64,000 bases of DNA from Cercis canadensis (GCA_003255065.1 QAOA01000188.1:3329-67328), one strand, 5' to 3'. Positions 1 through 12,740 are shown, counted from the stretch's first letter. Made by a program: numbers and translations. The notes: a model not told the origin generated them from the sequence alone.

Positions 1-103
1 GATTTGAAGTAAGTACCACTCAAACTGTCCTCCTATGTATTTTTTTATGTATAATATACATAGATGCTTTAATTTATTAATATTGATTTGTTTTGGTTTC
101 AAG

Positions 104-841
104 TAAGTGTACCACCGATGTTACTTTATATGGGAACTTTGCTGAGGAAATGCTATCGTATGTGAAGAATCATGTTGCTGGCCCTATTGTTATTGTTATC
201 CGGTTTGCCAAGATTCGTAAATTTGGGAAAAGTAAGTTGTTTCACGATAATCACACATTTCTAATTGGCTAATGATTTTGAATTCCTACTATTCCACATC
301 TAATGTGGTGGTATCATATTAATGTTATGTTGGTGTTCTTTTTCAGATAATATAAATGTGTCAAACACATTCTGGGCTACTAAATTGATTATAAATTTGC
401 TTACTGTGCTGGAGATCAAGAATTTTCTTGAACGGTTAGTATGCCTCATCACATACACTATACGGAAGACTAATAGTGATCCAACATTGCTGAAAAAATT
501 TGACAGATATTTGGTTGAAGAACAAGTAATCATTTTTTACTCTGTTTTGTACACTTTTTTTCACTTATAAATATAAAATATTTATTTACGTTATTTACTC
601 CTATGTGAAGGACAAGGTTAATGAACCCTTAATCCTGGAGCTTGGTGGGAGTCAAATAGATAGCATCGATGCCGAAAAAAATGGGGAGGGCGAGGCATCT
701 TCTGGGGATGCCTTAAGTCAATTTGTGACACCTGAAAAGAGAGCCTTGAACATGATCCAACAATGTGATCAAGAAGAAGCCCCATTTGCAAATTCATCTA
801 CCAACCTAAAGAATAAGAGGGTGAAGATGGAGGATTCTTGA
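104..841 (+). CDS. RPA1-like single-stranded DNA-binding protein of the Helitron, 3' exons (partial)
   Basis: Three exons can be joined: about 104-231, 347-525 and 611-841, with GT-AG introns. The product shows the plant RPA70-like OB-fold pattern: TLYGNFAEEM, GPIVIVIRFAKIRKFGK, then VSNTFWATKLIINL. The tail is acidic and ends TPEKRALNMIQQC...KRVKMEDS, as in Helitron-associated RPA-like proteins. In this family RPA-like proteins bind single-stranded DNA and are thought to help rolling-circle transposition. Upstream exons lie outside the window. The stop is only 35 bases before the first recognisable RepHel codon, closer than expected, which suggests the start of RepHel has been deleted. No internal stop is seen in the exons present. 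Confidence 0.75.
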
Positions 842-876
842 TAGAATTGTGAATTTAAGTGTTCCTATTAATTTAA

Positions 877-3800
877 GTGTTAGAAGATCCACCTAATACT
901 CCTTTTGAATTGTTGCACGGCATAGATGCGAGAAGCAGCAATTTTAAAAGGAACATCAGGGCATATAACATGATGTTTTCTTTTACTTCTCTGGGTGGAC
1001 GGATTGATAACCAATTTAATATGCAGCAAGGAATACATATGTTTCGGATGGGTGGTCAGAACTATCACTCGATAGGGAGCTTGGTACCAAACGAAGGATC
1101 CGAACCTAAATTTGCACAGTTGTATATTTATGACACAGATAATGAGGTCCCAAATCGTATACAAGCATACAGGTGAGAACAACTTAATTTCATTATTTAG
1201 GGGACAAAAACCCTATCTATTACATTAATACTACCTACACATATTTGCAATTAATAATGTACAACTTATTTTGCAGTAATTCAGACAAATTCTCAAGAAA
1301 AATAGATCCATCTATTGTAGAAGATCTGAGGAAGATGCTGGATGAACACAACGTCCTTGCTAGATCTTTCAGGAATGCAAGAGACCGACTACGTTGTAAC
1401 CCATTTGCTAACATAAGAATGAGACTAATCGCAAAACGAGGCTCAGATGGTAGGACACACAACAAACCTACTTCTGATGAAATTGCTGTGTTGATAGTCG
1501 GAGACGTAGAAAGTCTTGAGGCTGGTAGAGATATTGTAATCGAATCGTTGACAGGAGAGCTCCAACGGATAAACGAATTGCATCCTGCTTACCTTGCGTT
1601 GCAATATCCACTTTTGTTTCCTTATGCAGAGGATGGGTACAGGGCAGACATTCCATTAAGGGAAACAAATAGAACCATCACCAATAAGAGAATAAATGTG
1701 TCCATTAGAGAGTTCTTCGCATTTAGGGTATTTGATAGAACCGGTGAGGCTGGGACGTTATTATTATCAAGGAAATTATTTCAGCAATTTTTGGTTGACG
1801 CTTACACTATGATAGAATCGTCAAGACTAAAATACATCAAGTTCAATCAAACGGCTCTAAGAGCAGAAATGTACAGAGGACTCACAGAGGTTTTGCTTAC
1901 AAGGGACGTTGTCTCATCATCTGTAGGGAAACGTATAGTCTTGCCGTCATCATTTACAGGTGGTGCGAGGTATCTTTTCCAGAATTACTAGGATTCCATG
2001 TCAATATGCTTATGGGCTGGGTATCCAGACTTATTTATCACTTTTACATGCAATCCCGGTTGGCCGGAAATACAAAGGTATGTTCATAATAGACAATTGA
2101 GTACGGAGGACAGACCAGACATTTTATCCAGAGTTTTCAAGATGAAGTTAGATGAACTCATCAAGGACTTAAAAAATCGACAGTTATTTGGCCAGGTGAA
2201 GGCAGGTATGAAACTCGACAATAATTTGTGTACACTTACTAATTATTATTTATATAATTGGTCTAGATATGTATCATTATGACGATATATTGTTCTGTGC
2301 AGTGGTATACACAATTGAGTTTCAAAAACGTGGATTACCTCATGCTCACATATTGTTATTTCTACATCCTGGCCATAAACATCTTACTCCAGATGACATC
2401 GATAAAATAATATCTGCTGAAATTCCTGACAAGGAGTTGCACCCCGTCTTATATAAGATTGTTGGCGATTGTATGATTCATGGTCCATGTGGTGCGGCGA
2501 ATAAAAATTCACCGTGTATGCAGAATAATGTATGCACTAGACATTTTCCTAAGAGGTATGTAAATAGGACAACAATCGAAGATGATGGATACCCTTGCTA
2601 TAGAAGAAGAGATGATGGCAGGACCATCGATAAGAAAGGTGTGCTTCTTGATAATAGGTAAGAATAATTTTATTGGTCATCTTCCTCGTTTCTATTATAG
2701 CTTAATTATTTTTATATTAAATATATGTACATATAAACCATTCATACTCATAATTATTAGGTATGTTGTTCCGTACAACCCGTCTCTCCTATTGAAGTAC
2801 AATGCACACATCAATGTCGAGTAGTGTAATCAATCAAGAGCCATCAAATATCTATTCAAGTACATAAACAAGGGATATGATCGTATCACATCAGCTTTCT
2901 ATCAATCACTTGATGAAAATCAAAAAGAGGAAAGAGTTGATGAAATTAAGATGTACTGTGATTGTAGGTTTATTTCTGCTTGCAAGGCGGCATGGAGAAT
3001 ACTTGCATTTGATATGCAACACAAGGACCCACCTGTAGAGAGATTGTCGATTCATCTTCAAGATGAGCAGGTAGTGGTTTTCAGAGACAATGATAACCTG
3101 AATGATGTCTTGAATAGACGTGGTGTCAAGATGACTAAATTCGTGGCATGGTTTGAGGCGAATAAGAAATACCCACATGCGAGGCGATTAACTTATGCAG
3201 AGTTTCCCAATTATTTCGTATGGAAGCAGGTAGACAAGGAGTGGGTCCCGAGGCAAAAAGGATTTACCGTTGGGAGGCTTTTTTATGTTCCCCCTGGATG
3301 TGGTGAGTTGTATTACATGAGACTTCTGTTAAACTTTTAGAGAGGTTGTACATGTTATGAAGATATAAGGACGGTAAATGGTGTTTTGTATAATACCTTT
3401 CAATCAGCATGTTATGCACTATTAGACAATGATAGAGAATTTATTGAAGGTATAAGATAAGCAAGTGCATGGGGATCTGGTAAGTACCTGAGAAACCTGT
3501 TTGTTACATTATTGCTATCAAATAGTATATCAAGTCCAGAGGTAGTATGGGAAAATACATGGGAGATGATGGCTGATGATATCCTTCACAAACAACAGAG
3601 GTTGTTTAATAATCCAGGTACAAAATAGCACAATAACCGAAATATGCTGTAATATTTATGTTGATGGATTCTAATTTTTCTTATATTTTTCAGGTCTAAG
3701 GATGAGTAACGATGATCTTAGAGATTATACGTTAGACGAGATTGAGAAGCTGTTACAAAACTATAGCAAGAGCCTCAGTGACTTCCCAAACATGCCATTG

Positions 3801-5611
3801 GCAACAGGTTTGAATACTCATATAAGACAGAACAAGCTCCTCCATGATGAGCTAGATTATGATAGAGAAAAATTAGCACAGGAACATACACACCTATTTC
3901 CAAGTCTTACTGAGGAGCAAAAGGGAGTGTACCAAAGGATCATGATAGTTGTTTCGAATGAGAATGGTGGCTTCTTCTTCATTTATGGTTATGGAGGAAC
4001 TGGGAAAACTTTTCTATACAACACAATAGTTGCTGCGTTGCGTTCTAAGGGAGATATAGTACTTACTGTGGCATCGAGTGGTATTGCTTCTCTTCTCCTT
4101 CTAAGCGGCAGAACAACACATTCTAGGTTCCGCATCCCACTAAATGTTAATGAAGACACTATTTGCAACATCAAACCTGGAAGCGATCTGGCAGAACTTT
4201 TGGATGCTACGAAATTAATTATATGGGATGAGGCACCAATGATGCATAAGTATTGTTTTGAAGCGTTGGATAGAACTCTCAAGGATATTCTGAAGTCATC
4301 TAGCTCAATCAAACAAGATATGCCATTTGCAGGGAAAGTCACGGTGCTTGGTGGAGACTTTAGGCAAATACTACCAGTAGTACCAAAAGGAACAAGACAA
4401 GAAATTGTTGCTGCCACTATCAACTCTTCGTATCTCTGGAAATATTGTCAGGTAATTTGCTCTAATTCATTGAGATAATATCAACTATATTCGAATTTAG
4501 TGAATCTATACTAATGTTCTGTTTACGATGACTCTTATAGGTACTTACTCTTACAAAAAACATGAGGCTAACAACAGGATCTTCACCTGCAAACCCACAG
4601 GAAATGGCTGAGTTCTCATCGTGGCTGCTGAATATTGGTGATGGTGATGCAGGCGTTCTAAATGATGGTGAAACAGACATTGATTTACCTGAGGATCTCT
4701 GTGTGCAATGCTCTCATGAACCATTGATTGATATTGTCAACTCTACCTATCCTGAGTTTTTGACAAATATGCACGATCCAAATTACTGTCAGGAAAGAGC
4801 TATTCTTGCACCTACCATAGAAGTTGTAAAACAGATCAACGATTACATGATTTCTTTAATGCCTGGCGATGAGAAAGTTTTTCTGAGTGCAGACAGTACA
4901 TGCAAATCGTTTGGGAACGGAATGGATGACATCCACACACCCGAATTTTTGAATAATATCACACTGTCTGGCCTACCAAATCACAAGCTATCGTTGAAGG
5001 TCGGTGTGCCAATTATGTTATTAAGGAACATTGATCTGCGTAATGGACTATGCAATGGTACGAGGCTAATCATCACACAGCTTGGAAATTATGTGATTGA
5101 AGCAAAAATTATTTCAGGCAGTAACTCAGGGGAAAAGGTATTCATCCCAAGAATGAATCTGACATCATCTGACCGAAGAATGCCTTTTCAACTAAAACGG
5201 AGACAATTCCCCGTACAAGTCTGCTTTGCTATGACAATAAATAAGAGTCAAGGACAGTCACTCTCTCATGTAGGGTTGTATATCCCAAGACCAATTTTTA
5301 GTCATGGACATCTCTATGTAGCTTTCTCCAGAGTTAGAAGTCGGAGTGGTCTGAAGGTGTTATCGATAGATTCAGATGGGACAATATTAAAGAGAACAAA
5401 GAATGTGGTCTACAAAGAGGTATTCCATAAGATCAACCGAAGAGGTATGTTATGAATCTAAGGCACTGTAAATTCCAAAGATACTTATATATTGTGCGGT
5501 TGTATTTAGTTATTTCCTTACTGGTCCTTTAACCTATTTTCAGGTACACAAGGAGGTGGTGATCCCTTAGTAGATAATCATGTACATAGCAGTTCAAATC
5601 AAGTACCATAG
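877..5611 (+). pseudogene. Helitron RepHel (rolling-circle endonuclease plus PIF1-type helicase), Rep inactivated
   Basis: Exons inferred from GT-AG sites: 877-1172, 1277-2205, 2303-2657, 2761-3617, 3694-4451, 4541-5444, 5544-5611. The first is the Helitron_like_N block (NIRAYNMMFSFTS, GQNYHSIGSL). The Rep domain has the HUH motif HAH at 2341-2349 within RGLPHAHILLFL, and the two-tyrosine motif YLFKY at 2849-2863. The helicase is PIF1-like: Walker A GYGGTGKT near 3990, [17 protein letters not shown], and C-terminal TINKSQGQSL and YVAFSRVRS. Rep is broken by in-frame stops at 1989-1991 (a Q position), 2822-2824 (just before the tyrosines), about 3338 and about 3460. The helicase half from 3694 on is open to its stop. 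The N-terminus is short, so exons upstream of 877 are probably lost. Confidence 0.88.
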
Positions 5612-6340
5612 ACTATTTCACCGATGTGATATCACATTTTCAAATTATTAGATTATAAGAAATCCTGTAAGTAAGAACTGATCACAACCTTTATTTTGTG
5701 TCGCCCCCGTCCCGCCCGGCCGCGCACAACAAGATGCATTAGTAATGTGTAAATGGGATAAATAAATACAATTGAGTGTAACATGACCTAAATTTGAAAG
5801 AAGTTTGGTTTGGTACTTTGGTCATTTACTTATCATAGGAGCATTAGTAATGTGAAGGTCTAAAATACAGAGCCCACAACAAGATGCAGTGCAGTGTGCA
5901 CATAACTTATAAAGATGTTATTAAAGAATATGATAATGATTGATGCTTATCCTAAATAACCTATAGTACATACTTGCTACTTTTTTCATACTCAAAGTGA
6001 CTTTGTATATTTCAAGTCATTAGGTATAACAATATTGCAATTTCAGGATCAATGCAAAATCGTGTGGACTTAGAGAAAGACGTTGACATTCCCAATACAA
6101 ATCATATACCATAGCTTTTTTGAGTATAGCATTATCTCATTTTGAATTTGTTCAATGCTCTTTCAAATGTATTATGAATTCATGATTCATACTTTTAATG
6201 TATTGCATCTACGGTTCAAAATATGAAATCTATAGTTAGTATATTAGATCACATATATTTTATATAAATTATGCTCCTATGACCAAATAAATTTCATCCC
6301 AAATTCCGTTATCTAGGTCCCACACCCCGCCACCAAGCAG

Positions 6341-6370
6341 CCCGCGCATCAGCGCGGGAATAGTACTAGT
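6341..6370 (+). other. Helitron 3' terminus: GC hairpin plus CTAG
   Basis: CCCGCGC and GCGCGGG form a perfect 7-bp stem around the loop ATCA. Seven bases later comes CTAG followed by a T. Helitrons end in CTRR about 10 bases after such a hairpin and insert between A and T, so this fixes the element boundary at 6369. Confidence 0.9.
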
Positions 6371-6889
6371 AATATTAAAAACATAATGCACAATGTGAAG
6401 CTAACAAGTGCCCCTATCAAGGTGACGACAAGTGGCAAACTGTGTGAATTGCTTCAATTCTATAGCATTTAAAAAATCATCTAAAATATGAGACATGTTT
6501 GACTTATAAATAAAAAACATAAAAAAGAAATTAAAATTTGTGGCATTAAATAACTTCCATATTTAGACTTTCAGCATTTAGTATTTGCTGAATAATTAAA
6601 AAAATAAAACGTAAAAGACCAAAATCAATCTAATATTAATGACTTGATTGGCAAGACCAATTAGAAACCGAAATTATTAATTCAAATATTCAAATCAGCA
6701 AAATTTTAGGGTGCCTACATAAACTTCTATATATATCACACTCCATATGAGGCTCATGCTTATTGGCTCACGAATTTATCAACCATTTGTCTCCATCTGA
6801 AGAAGCACCTAGGTTTGCTCTTTCAAATAATATTTTCTATCGATGTAGTTCTCTTCCTTAATATTTATTCCATTCTAATATATCTCTCA

Positions 6890-7690
6890 ATCTTCTTATG
6901 CAGTCGTTTTGCTATTTCATTATTCCTTTTTTTTTTTTTTCTCAATCTTCTCCATCTCCAAAAGCAATAAGGTATGTTTTTTCTCTATATTTTTTTTGTT
7001 GCTGTAATTTTGTTTCTCAATATCTATTTCATTATAATATATATCTCAAACTCCTAATGCATCTGTTTTGCTCCTTCAATATTCCTTTTTCTCACCAATG
7101 ATTTCCCCATCTTCAAAGGAAACAAGGATTGTTCTTTCTTTATATACCATTTGTTGCCCTCTTTCACGATATTTATTCAATTCTAATATATCTCTCCATC
7201 TCCTTATGTGGCCGTGTGACTCTTTTATTTTTTTCATCTTCTTTCCATCTCCTCGATCTCCAAATGTAATAAGGTTTGTTCTTTGTCTATAAAATATTTG
7301 GTCTTAAATCTTTTTTTTTTTTTCCGGCATCNCTTTTTTTTTTTCCAGCATCTCCTCTATGTCCTAAAACAACAATGTTTGTTCTTTCTTTATACATCAT
7401 TTGTTTATGTAATATTGGTTCTTAAATATTTTTCTTTATTATATATCTCTCCATCTCCTTATGCAACCGTGTGACTCCTTTACTTTTTCTTCTTCTTTCC
7501 ATCTCCTCAATTTCCAAAGGCAATAAAGTTTTCTCTAATATTTGGTCTTTCATTTTTTTTTTCTTTTTTCAGCATCTCTTCTATCTCCTAAAACAACAAG
7601 GTTTATTTATTTTTTCTCTATACACCATTTGTTTATGTAATATTGGTTCTCAAAATATTTTTCTTTATTATATATATCTTAATCTCATAT
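6890..7690 (+). repeat. Degenerate pyrimidine-rich tandem repeat, roughly 105-160 bp units
   Basis: Two marker phrases recur. One is CTTATGCAGTCGTTTTGCT-like, near 6895, 7053, 7203 and 7458. The other is an AAYAAGGTTTGTTCTTTCTYTAT-like phrase near 6966, 7120, 7266, 7371 and 7591, shorter at 7519. Spacing varies from about 105 to 255 bases, so units have gained and lost sequence. There are many T tracts and one N (7332) in a T tract. The short ORFs here are low-complexity F/S/L peptides and are not believed. A TATA-like ctatatatat lies upstream near 6730, but no gene follows. From 6370 to 6890 I see nothing else. Confidence 0.6.
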
Positions 7691-8414
7691 GATTTTCTTT
7701 CTCAATTTCTGACACTATATGATTAACAGTTAAAAAATGACTATGACAAGATATCAATCCAAAAAAAATGGTGCTGAAAAAACCATTTCACATTGACACC
7801 TTTAGAAATTCTTCCAGGGGACTATTGGATTGTATTAGATGGCACAAATTATATTGGCAACTGGGCACTAGATGTTTTTGATTGAGAACTGCCATTTCGA
7901 AGGCTCTCTCTCTCCCTATCTTAAGGTGCATGCATACGTACTAATAAGTTTATATTCTTTGCAACTTCTTGAGCTGGTGATGACAATACCATTAATCTCA
8001 CTCCCTATGTTCCCCACTACTATTAGAGTTAATAGTTCTGGAACATGTATATTTTGTATTAATGAACTTGATATATAGTATGCTAAGACATTCGACTAAG
8101 ATTTATGTCTTCAGCTTAGTATTGCTTGAATTGTAAACCTTTATCTAAGTTTGGATGGGCTTTGCATTCTCTAGATGCACTCTTCATTCACTTTTGTTAC
8201 TGACTATCTCTTGGCTTGAGATAATGCTATTATATATTTCCAGTTTAATGTGTTACAATAGAATGATAGATTTCCTTTTATGAGCAAAATATTTGGTTCC
8301 ACCTTGGCATTGCATCACAGTTTGGATTCATACAAATTTCTAAGTTTTTTTATAGTTATATTCCAGACTTTTATATGCATATATCTGACTCTTAAGTGGC
8401 TTGCAAACTAAGTG
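7691..8414. other. Unassigned AT-rich stretch
   Basis: No coding segment, transposon terminus or RNA gene was recognised. It lies directly upstream of the L6 pseudogene homology and may be the intron or 5' flank of that pseudogene, but no earlier L6 exon could be found in it. Confidence 0.4.
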
Positions 8415-11400
8415 TTTAGGACGCTTATAGACAACATGGTGCTTGGAGTATCTAAAGGTTTTGAAAAGAAACTTCAACTATTGGTGTTGGGTGTTGATAC
8501 CAAAATTAGGTAATAAGAAATAAAGGAAATCAAAAAAATCATAATAATAATAAAATACAAAAAAAAAAATTATTATTAATAACAATAAATTAGAAAAAAA
8601 AGCAAAATTGATATCTCTGCAATCCTAACTCTGGGCGGCAATCTACTTTCGGCGAAGTGCCATTCACCAGTCTGGCACCACCCACCCTACAGTGCCTTTG
8701 CAGCTTAAAATCAGGAAAAAATACATCAATTAATCAGGCAACTTGCACACAATTTTGGCTATAAAAAACCTCACAATACACAGACAGGGAGGACCGAAAT
8801 TCTGAAACAAAAATAGAGAGAAAAGAAACACAAACAGAGAACAATACACAGACACAAGAGTGAACAGGAAGAGGCAAGCAACAAACAACGAGTAAAATTC
8901 TGAACCACTAAACAACCAAAAGCAAGAAAATCCAGTACCACATCGAATGGGAAACTCCAAAAATTTTATCATATAAGGTATTAATACCATCTCACATTTT
9001 TGTTGTTGTGTAAATATTTTATTGTTGGTTAAATACTACACAGAGCACAAATTTAACCACGATTTTTGATATCATAAATCAAAAAAATCCCCAAATTACT
9101 TTTCATTTTTCGTTTACGGTATATACACTCCACCCCTTTCATTTATTTTCTTAGACAAACCGAACCAAAAATTAAAACAGAGGTTACCAGAGGAAGGGAA
9201 AGAGAGATAAAGCACAAAAATTAACCCATTCCCGTACCTGTTAGCACCCAATCTAGAGAGGTAAACAACACCTAGAAGAAGGGAACAAAAAATACACAGA
9301 AGAGGGGCACATGCATCCCCAATTCTTAGAGAGAGAAAACTTCTCTTTAGAAAGAGAAACCAATTGAAAAGGGGAGACAAAGATGTAGAAGGAAAAAACC
9401 ATCGATTGAGGGAAAGAGAGTGAGTTTCATACCTTGAATTCATGGCTTAAGAATTAATTTGGTTTCGGGATTTGATGTTGGATGGGGGTAGAAGTCTTGG
9501 TCTTGCGTTTTTCCTTTGCTTCCCTGTTGCCTCTTGCTTTTCTTCCCCATGGCTTTTTCTTTTCTCTCTATCCGGTTTCCCTTTCCTTTGATTTTTTGCG
9601 TTTTTATGCTTTAAATTATTGATCCATTTTATTGTTTTTTTTTAATTAAATTGGCTTGGGCATTATGGGCTGAAATTTCATTTTGTTTATTTTAGTTTGT
9701 TTACGTATTTGATTTGCTGAAACTTTCATTTGGGGCCTTTTGTTATTTGTTTGGATTTCTTGTGCTATTATTTATTTGGGTTTTGTTCAGTCAAATTTCG
9801 TTTGGGCCTGGGAAGAGTTGCTGATTTGTTTGTTTTTTGTTGCTTGATGGGTCAGGCCCAAGGTTTTAGTGTATGTGTTTTAGTCTTTGTTTTTTCCTTT
9901 TTTTGAATTGGGCCTGTTTTACATATTACTTTTATCTTTATTCTTTTGATGTTGTTTTAATAACTAGTTGGACTAAGATATGATTTAAGCCCAAATATAT
10001 TTATTTTTGTTTTGTTTTGGGCCATTTTAACTAATTAATTAATTTTTATTTTCATTTATTGTTATTATTGTCACTTTTTTTTTTTAGGGATCCTTGTTTA
10101 TTTTATTTTTATGCTTTATGCATTTCATATTATACTCAATTTTTTTTATATAGATAAAATTAAAACCCGACGACGGATTAAGTTAAGAAAAATTGTGTTG
10201 ACAATTTTTTCTAATGTTTTTGAGGTGAGAGATAATTTTTTTGGTTATGCTAGAGGTACTGTTGTGGCCAATAAAATTCTCAATATCGTTTTTATCTTTT
10301 TAATTACCACATTTATAGTTTTAATTTGTTACATTATAATTCATCTCATTACATCTTAACATTATTTTTAATTATGCTACAAAAAGATTACTGACGAGAG
10401 AATATTTGAAATTAGTCACGATAATGACGAGGTTTTGATATTCCAGAGGTAAAGTGATGTCTCTAATTCGGCCAGAGGTACTGGCAGGGTATGAGGTCAA
10501 TCCTTGATAAAAATATTTGTCGGGGCATAATTTCCAAACGAACATTTTTCTAAATATAATATTTAGCTTTAATACCTTAATGTGAGTTAAAAGGTACCGA
10601 CGAGTGAATAGTTAAGGATAGCTGTAATGACAGCGATTCTTTGACACTCCGGAGGTGAGGAGTGTCACTTTAGTCTTTCCAGTGCACTGGTGGACTTAAA
10701 AAATACCTCCAATAAAAATCTTTATCACGAATCTTAAACATTTCATAAACACATATAAATTGTCTTTCATGTATCTAAATATCACTTAATTAGTGAGATT
10801 GCTAAATATTGCTTATGATAGAATAGATTGGGGGAGGATTGTAATGACAATCACGAACTCCACCTAATAGTCTTGAAGCATCCTTTAGGTTTTCCCAGAA
10901 GTGCTGGTAAAGCCTAACGAAATTTTAATATATTTTATAATGTTAGGACTAACTTAATTCATTTAAAAAGATAACTAGTGATTAAATGGGTAACCGTTCT
11001 AAGAATGGACGTCGTAGGGTGCTAATACCTTCCCTACACGTAATCAACCCCCGAATCCAAGCTTTGAACGTAGACCAAATTATTTAGGTGTCCAATCGCA
11101 CCATTCCATTTGCTAAAAATGGAATAAAATGATTGGTGGTGACTCCATTCTTTTCTTGCATATTATTGCACATTGTTAACGTTTTATTTCTTCCCGCGTG
11201 GGAGATTTCGCCGCTCCGCATCATGCTCTCGAAAGGGACGTTGCGACATTGGGTATCATGCCATATTAGAAGGAAAATATTTGGTTTTGAATCTTGGATT
11301 TTCACATCCTGTTAGGATGACAATCCTAATGGCATAAAAATGAAGGTGGAAGACAACACCGGAATTACAATTAGTGGATATGATAAGTCTGAGATTGGCC

Positions 11401-11514
11401 AGTTTGTTGCTTCAATTAGGAGATGGAGACCCCAGAACCATACAAAGGTAAGGGTATCAAATATGTAGATGAAGTTATAAGAATAAAGGGGGAAAAGTAG
11501 GGAAGAAGAAGTAA
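8415..11514 (+). pseudogene. Plastid ribosomal protein L6 (bacterial L6 family) pseudogene, split by a solo LTR
   Basis: Left of the solo LTR, 8418-8491 reads RTLIDNMVLGVSKGFEKKLQL. To its right, from 11254, it reads GYHAILEGKYLVLNLGFSHPV, then KVEDNTGITISGYDKSEIGQF, ASIRRWRP, PEPYKGKGIKYVDEVI and a terminal KKK-stop at 11512-11514. This is the C-terminal half of the chloroplast-targeted 50S protein L6. The frame changes near 8480, near 11325 (one base missing), within RWRP (near 11430) and again before the final lysines, so this is not a working gene even without the insertion. No N-terminal half or transit peptide was found. Sequence from 11515 to about 12540 has no recognisable gene, apart from a short repeated phrase near 12180 and 12310. 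Confidence 0.8.
8492..11248 (+). mobile_element. Solo LTR (Tat/Ogre-like), 2757 bp, perfect TSD TTGGG
   Basis: It begins TGTTGATACC and ends ACGTTGCGACA. TTGGG is present on both sides (8487-8491 and 11249-11253), so the ends are exact and follow the TG...CA and 5-bp rule for LTR elements. No coding domain is present. Short ORFs at 8730-8990 and 9114-9443 (minus) are chance reading through purine-rich sequence. Near the 3' end is a block also found in two other elements of this window: GGTGCTAATACCTTCCC, a proline-like CCCGAA stretch and GGTGGTGACTCC. Assignment to Tat/Ogre-type gypsy rests on the long LTR and this block, and is an inference. Confidence 0.82.
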
Positions 11515-12542
11515 CAGAGCTGTTATTTTCCTCATTTTATGTATCTCCTATTTTTTTCTCCCTCATTTGTTAGTGCAAAATATACTAAATTTACCGAGTC
11601 AAATAAATTCACATTGATTAGCTACAATCCCTTCAACTTATTTTGTCATTTAAGATCTTAAAAGCATTGCAAAATGCCAAAAGTTGTTGCGATTGTAGTG
11701 TGACTTTATATTTGTGATTGTTCCTTACCCCTTCCCCCATGAAATAGAAAACACACACATGCACACTTACTTTTGTGAATGTTATTCCTTTTGGGGACTG
11801 GAGATGGCAAGCTGTGTAAGTTATGTTTTTCAATTTCTCAAATGCTAACTAGCGAAGAGAACATCATTATGTGCTTCTTTCTGAGAGATAGAATGTTCAT
11901 ATTCAGTTGGAAATTGGAATCCATTGATATGTCTAGGAAACAGAAAAACCCATGAATCTAATTCAACAAAAAAAGAACCCCTATTCCATTAAACAGATCA
12001 CTTTTACTTATTTATTTCTCTGGCTCTTGATGCTGGCATCTCTTTTTTAGTGAGATCTATACTCTAACCATGGTCAGAATCCTTATTTTTCTTTTCATGA
12101 ATTATCTGTTGCACATGCCCATCTTCTGAGGTGGGTTATGGCTCTGCAATTTCCCAAGAGAATAGACAAATTCTCAAGGTCAACGGGTTTGTACTTACCT
12201 TCTGAGGTAGTGAGCTCAATTGGACCATGCTTGAATCTGGCTAATTACACAATTGTTCTATTTGGATTCTAAATCTAATATGAACAAACATGAAATTGAC
12301 AGAAAGACAAGGTCAGGGGGTTTGTATTTACCTTCTTGGAAATATATACATATACCTAAAATTGTGCTTGAGTTTAAAATTTTTCTATTCTCAAAGGCTT
12401 TGCATATATGTTCAAAAGAGATGACCCTATGTGTCAGTGAGTAAATTTTAGTTTTTGTTGGTGTTGATGTAGTTTAACATAGGAAGAATGAGCATATGAG
12501 GGTTAAGTGGCTAAGTGCCCTCATTGCTCAAGTTTTCACCTT

Positions 12543-12740
12543 CAGGTAGTCAACTATACAGTCGATATAGTCAACTACTATATCATACCTGATATTTCTT
12601 GGACTATATAGGTGACAAATAGTCGACTACGTACCACGTACTAGTCGACTATATTCAAACAAAGGCAAAAGGGTTGACTTTTTCATGGTAAGAGTCGACT
12701 TAATGCCACACTCAACATGCAACTTAGTCAACTACTTATT
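12543..12740. repeat. Cluster of GTCGAC/GTCAAC palindromic motifs
   Basis: AGTCGACTA and close variants (AGTCAACTA, AGTCGATATA) occur about seven times in 200 bases. Two perfect TAGTCGACTA-type copies face each other around CGTACCACGTAC and make a near-perfect inverted repeat at about 12629-12659. No coding frame is apparent. It lies in the body of the sequence ending at the Helitron-like terminus at 12969. Confidence 0.55.

Larger units (their letters stand above)
1..6369 (+). mobile_element. Helitron rolling-circle transposon, 3' part (5' end outside window)
   Basis: It carries the two genes expected of a plant autonomous-type Helitron, an RPA-like gene and a RepHel gene, on the same strand. 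It ends in a perfect 7-bp GC stem with a 4-base loop (6341-6358) followed by CTAG and then T (6366-6370), the canonical Helitron 3' end. About 750 bases of AT-rich sequence without genes lie between the RepHel stop and the end. Near 5700-5725 there is an extra GC-rich piece resembling the left half of a Helitron end hairpin without its right half. Two short motifs (attagtaatgtg and cacaacaagatgca) occur twice between 5725 and 5890. The 5' TC terminus is not in the window. Nonsense codons in Rep mean this copy cannot be autonomous as sequenced. Confidence 0.9.

Noticed and set aside
6730-6900. TATA-like promoter of a host gene at 6730
   Set aside because: A ctatatatat stretch is expected in AT-rich DNA and no coding exon follows before the tandem repeat.
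8730-9443. Two minus-strand frames of 86 and 109 codons
   Set aside because: They are inside the solo LTR 8492-11248, rich in F, L and S from purine-rich DNA, with no family motif.
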